Assembly: GCA_023807065.1 (NCBI GenBank)
Contig: JAJJLU010000739.1
Span: 1-20,641, forward strand
Reading direction: 5' to 3'
From: Isotricha intestinalis
Lineage: Eukaryota; Ciliophora; Litostomatea; Vestibuliferida; Isotrichidae
Length of the DNA: 20,641 bases
Shown here: piece by piece, positions 18,243-20,641 of the stretch
Position numbering within the stretch: the first letter of the stretch is position 1
Layout: every line of letters begins with the position of its first letter
Notes under the pieces: generated by a model
What the model was told of the DNA's origin: nothing
The model's database searches: none
The model's input: only the letters and a program-made list of their open reading frames with translations
Position numbers and translations under genes: made by a program

Positions 18243-20048
18243 TTATTGATGTTTTTCACATAAATACATAGGACATAAATGAGAATCTTTTTGTAATTTT
18301 TTTTTTTGTTTAAACTGAATATAGCATTTTTCATCACAAAAGAACAATTTATTACAATTTATACAAACTTTGATTTTTTCTTTACATTTTTTACATTTTT
18401 TTTTCAATGAAACTATACAATGAAAACATTCTTTTTTTTCTTTTCCACAATTAACACATTTATGCGCGAAATTACAATAATCGTTATTACATTTATTACA
18501 ATGTCCACAGCATTTATTACATAAATAAAGACCACAAATAAGACATTGTTCAAAAGATAAATTATTTCCAATACATTGAGGACATTTAATAAGTTCTTTT
18601 TTACATTTAGAACAATTTATTTGACAAGAATTACAAACATAATGACCGCATTGTTTCATTTCTATAAAATCCTTAGGATGATTTTCTTTCTTACAAAAAT
18701 CATTAATTATATTATCACATCCAACGCATTGTGTAGAACACTTTTTTAAACATAATTTCTTGTATTTTTCATCTTTTTCATTAGAGCATTTTTCACAAAA
18801 ATAATGGTGAAGTTCACAGAAATATTCTTCACATTTATAACATTTATTAATATGTGAATCACAATAAACTTTATGACAAGTATTACATGTTTTCCAACAT
18901 TGCATACATAATCTTTTAACACATTGAATCTTATTATCAACAAAACAACATTGTTTAATTGCATTGCTTTTGCAATTTCTACATGAAACTAAAGATTTTT
19001 TACATGAATTACATGTATCTCCACATTTAAAACATATTATACTTTTGCAAATTGAACAATATTGAGTACAATATTTACAAAAAATATCCTTACATGATTC
19101 ACACCTTGCACAACATGTACTAACACATATTCTTTTATTGCAATCATCACAAAAATCATTTGTTATATTTTTTCTGCAAATATCACATTTTTTATAACAT
19201 CTTGAACAATTAAGAAATAAACTATGAACACATATATTATTATTTAAGTTACTTAAAGATTTTGAGCAATCAGAACATGATTTTGCCTTTGGTTTTATAC
19301 ATGAATCATCTTTACATATTACTAAATTACATTCACATTTTTTTATGCATGAAGGACATAATTTTTTACTACAAAATGAACATATTCTTTTAGCTTTTTG
19401 TGTTTTACATAATTCACATATATTATCCTCATTTTTTTCACATAATTCACATAAAAAATTTATATCTTCTTTAAAATTAATATGAGAATCACATATTCCT
19501 AAATGACAATTATAACATTTTTTAATATGTCCTTCTACTTTTTCATTGGATTGAAATTTTGAATTAAGTGGATTAATATTTTCAAAACAAAATAATTGTA
19601 AACATATTGCACATTTAGTATGGTTTGGATCTTTTAAATCATATATTTTAAAACATTTTTTACACATATAATCTTCATTTTCATAATAATCTAAATGTTG
19701 ATGTTTTTCATATAATGTTTCTTGGTTATATTCTTCAGTACAAAAAACACTCCTTTCACAATAAAATTTTAATTTTTTTATAATTTCTTCTATTTCATAT
19801 GCATTTCTGTATCCAGACATCATTCTACAAAAAGGGCATTTTAATACGTCATCCCAATAGTTTTCTTCTTCTAATTTATCATAACATTTTTTACAACACA
19901 ATGTTCCACATTTTTTATTTTTACATTGCATTGGGTCAAAACATATACAATAGCAAATTCCACAAAATAAATCATTTGGGTTAAAGTCTTTTTTATAGTC
20001 TGTTATATTAGATATTAAATTTAAACCTATTTGCATTGTATCATCCAT
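18243..20048 (-). CDS. RING-type protein with about 100 cysteines
   Basis: About 601 aa if started at the ATG at 20048. A frame-open ATG at 20132 would add 28 residues that look like translated leader, so I prefer the inner start. The N-terminal RING-like finger (about 29-80) reads FCGICYCICFDPM, CGTLCCKKC, KCPFCRMM. It is followed by a linker with Cys/His (KLKFYCERSVFC, HQHLDYY) as in RING plus TRAF-type zinc-finger E3 ligases. The remaining roughly 450 residues are a continuous array of CxxC pairs spaced 8-15 residues apart, about 17% Cys overall. These probably fold as tandem zinc-binding treble-clef or RING-like modules. An E3 ubiquitin ligase or zinc-rich scaffold role is likely; the substrate is unknown. 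No signal peptide is seen, arguing against a disulfide-rich secreted protein. Confidence 0.85.
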   Translation of the reverse strand: MDDTMQIGLNLISNITDYKKDFNPNDLFCGICYCICFDPMQCKNKKCGTLCCKKCYDKLEEENYWDDVLKCPFCRMMSGYRNAYEIEEIIKKLKFYCERSVFCTEEYNQETLYEKHQHLDYYENEDYMCKKCFKIYDLKDPNHTKCAICLQLFCFENINPLNSKFQSNEKVEGHIKKCYNCHLGICDSHINFKEDINFLCELCEKNEDNICELCKTQKAKRICSFCSKKLCPSCIKKCECNLVICKDDSCIKPKAKSCSDCSKSLSNLNNNICVHSLFLNCSRCYKKCDICRKNITNDFCDDCNKRICVSTCCARCESCKDIFCKYCTQYCSICKSIICFKCGDTCNSCKKSLVSCRNCKSNAIKQCCFVDNKIQCVKRLCMQCWKTCNTCHKVYCDSHINKCYKCEEYFCELHHYFCEKCSNEKDEKYKKLCLKKCSTQCVGCDNIINDFCKKENHPKDFIEMKQCGHYVCNSCQINCSKCKKELIKCPQCIGNNLSFEQCLICGLYLCNKCCGHCNKCNNDYCNFAHKCVNCGKEKKECFHCIVSLKKKCKKCKEKIKVCINCNKLFFCDEKCYIQFKQKKKLQKDSHLCPMYLCEKHQ

Positions 20049-20613
20049 TATATTTATTATTATTAAATAAAATATTAATACTATTTTTCTTTTATAATTT
20101 AAATATTTTAAATAAATATTTTGAGTAATCATGTGTAATCATTTATATTGAAAGTAAACAAAGAAATTTATTTTTATTTTGACAAAACAAGAAATATTAA
20201 AATAAAGTAATATATATCTATAATTTTATTAATTAAATAATTTTTTTTTAATATATTATTAATATAAATATTTCACAATTTTTTAGACAATTATTAACTT
20301 CATTCATAGAATATATATTTTTTAACTAGTAGATGTTATCTAAATCTAAAATGAGTTATAATAATAACCTTTTTTATATTATATTTTTGATAAAAACTCT
20401 TTAAATTTTACGTTCTTATATTAAATGATGAGAAAGAATAAAGGATAGTTTAAAGAATACAAAACTTAATTTTATTTGTTATTTCCTTTCAATAATTATA
20501 TATATTAACAATTCTTTTGTTTTTTAATGCTTTATAATTATTTTTGAAAATTTATTATTTGATTTAAATCAGAAGTTAAATTTAAAAAAAATATAAATGA
20601 AATCCTATAAATT
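20049..20613. other. subtelomeric AT-rich region
   Basis: The upstream leader of the RING-type gene, then featureless A/T-rich sequence up to the telomere. I see no tandem subtelomeric repeat and no convincing exon. The gene start is only about 565 bp from the telomere, a compact arrangement typical of ciliate macronuclear chromosomes. Confidence 0.5.
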
Positions 20614-20641
20614 ATTGGGGATTGGGGATTGGGGATTGGGG
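20614..20641 (+). repeat. telomere, four exact ATTGGGG units
   Basis: Four uninterrupted copies of the 7-base unit ATTGGGG (complement CCCCAAT) end exactly at the window's last base. The G-rich strand points outward, as telomeres require. The unit differs from Tetrahymena (TTGGGG) by one A. I recall CCCCAAT for rumen entodiniomorph ciliates, but this needs checking. The real array is probably longer than the four units captured. Confidence 0.92.

Noticed and set aside
18746..18964. A second reading frame inside the Cys-rich gene
   Set aside because: It is a shadow of the RING-type gene in another frame on the same strand, with no independent start or family signal.
1..20641. Reassignment of TAA/TAG to Gln or of TGA to Trp/Cys
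   Set aside because: The long genes (936, 601, 449, 344 codons) are open under the standard code, use CAA for Gln and TGG for Trp, and contain no internal TAA, TAG or TGA.

Overview
This window is about 80% or more A+T. It ends at its right edge in exactly four copies of ATTGGGG (20614-20641), with the G-rich strand running 5'->3' to the last base. That is a telomere, so the window is the terminal 20.6 kb of a small, gene-dense, AT-rich eukaryotic chromosome. The left edge has no telomere and cuts a gene. The telomere unit, the 25-54 nt introns, the compact spacing and the gene families (CK1-like kinase, PHO80-like cyclin, furin-like Cys-rich membrane protein, hybrid histidine kinase) fit a ciliate macronuclear chromosome. 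I recall CCCCAAT as the telomere unit of rumen (entodiniomorph) ciliates, so that group is my best guess, but I cannot verify it here. All long genes are open under the standard code, Trp is TGG, and nearly all stops are TAA.

Left part (1-4.1 kb): a broken gene cut by the window edge; a leftward gene with a 25-nt intron whose 3' end runs into several homopolymer frameshifts; a broken rightward gene; and a broken leftward gene. An isolated GC-rich hairpin (3725-3767) sits between the last two. These breaks are either pseudogenes or uncorrected consensus errors.

Middle (4.3-12.7 kb): a casein-kinase-1-like kinase and a 344-aa unknown protein start head to head 71 bp apart. Next come a decayed gene (6903-7600), a three-exon basic protein (8048-8805), a PHO80-like cyclin (9391-9993), a single-pass membrane protein with a Cys-rich ectodomain and RING-like cytoplasmic fingers (10601-11527), and a two-exon secreted folate-receptor-like protein (11964-12665).

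Right part (12.8-20.1 kb), all on the minus strand: a signal-peptide/one-TM protein, a second cyclin-fold protein, a multi-TM hybrid histidine kinase with a C-terminal receiver, and a RING-type protein with about 100 cysteines. About 480 bp of AT-rich subtelomere follows, then the telomere.

As a set the genes are regulatory: Ser/Thr kinase, His-Asp phosphorelay, two cyclins, two RING-type proteins, and surface or secreted Cys-rich proteins. Apart from the shared 71-bp kinase/unknown start region, nothing in the sequence shows that they act in one pathway.
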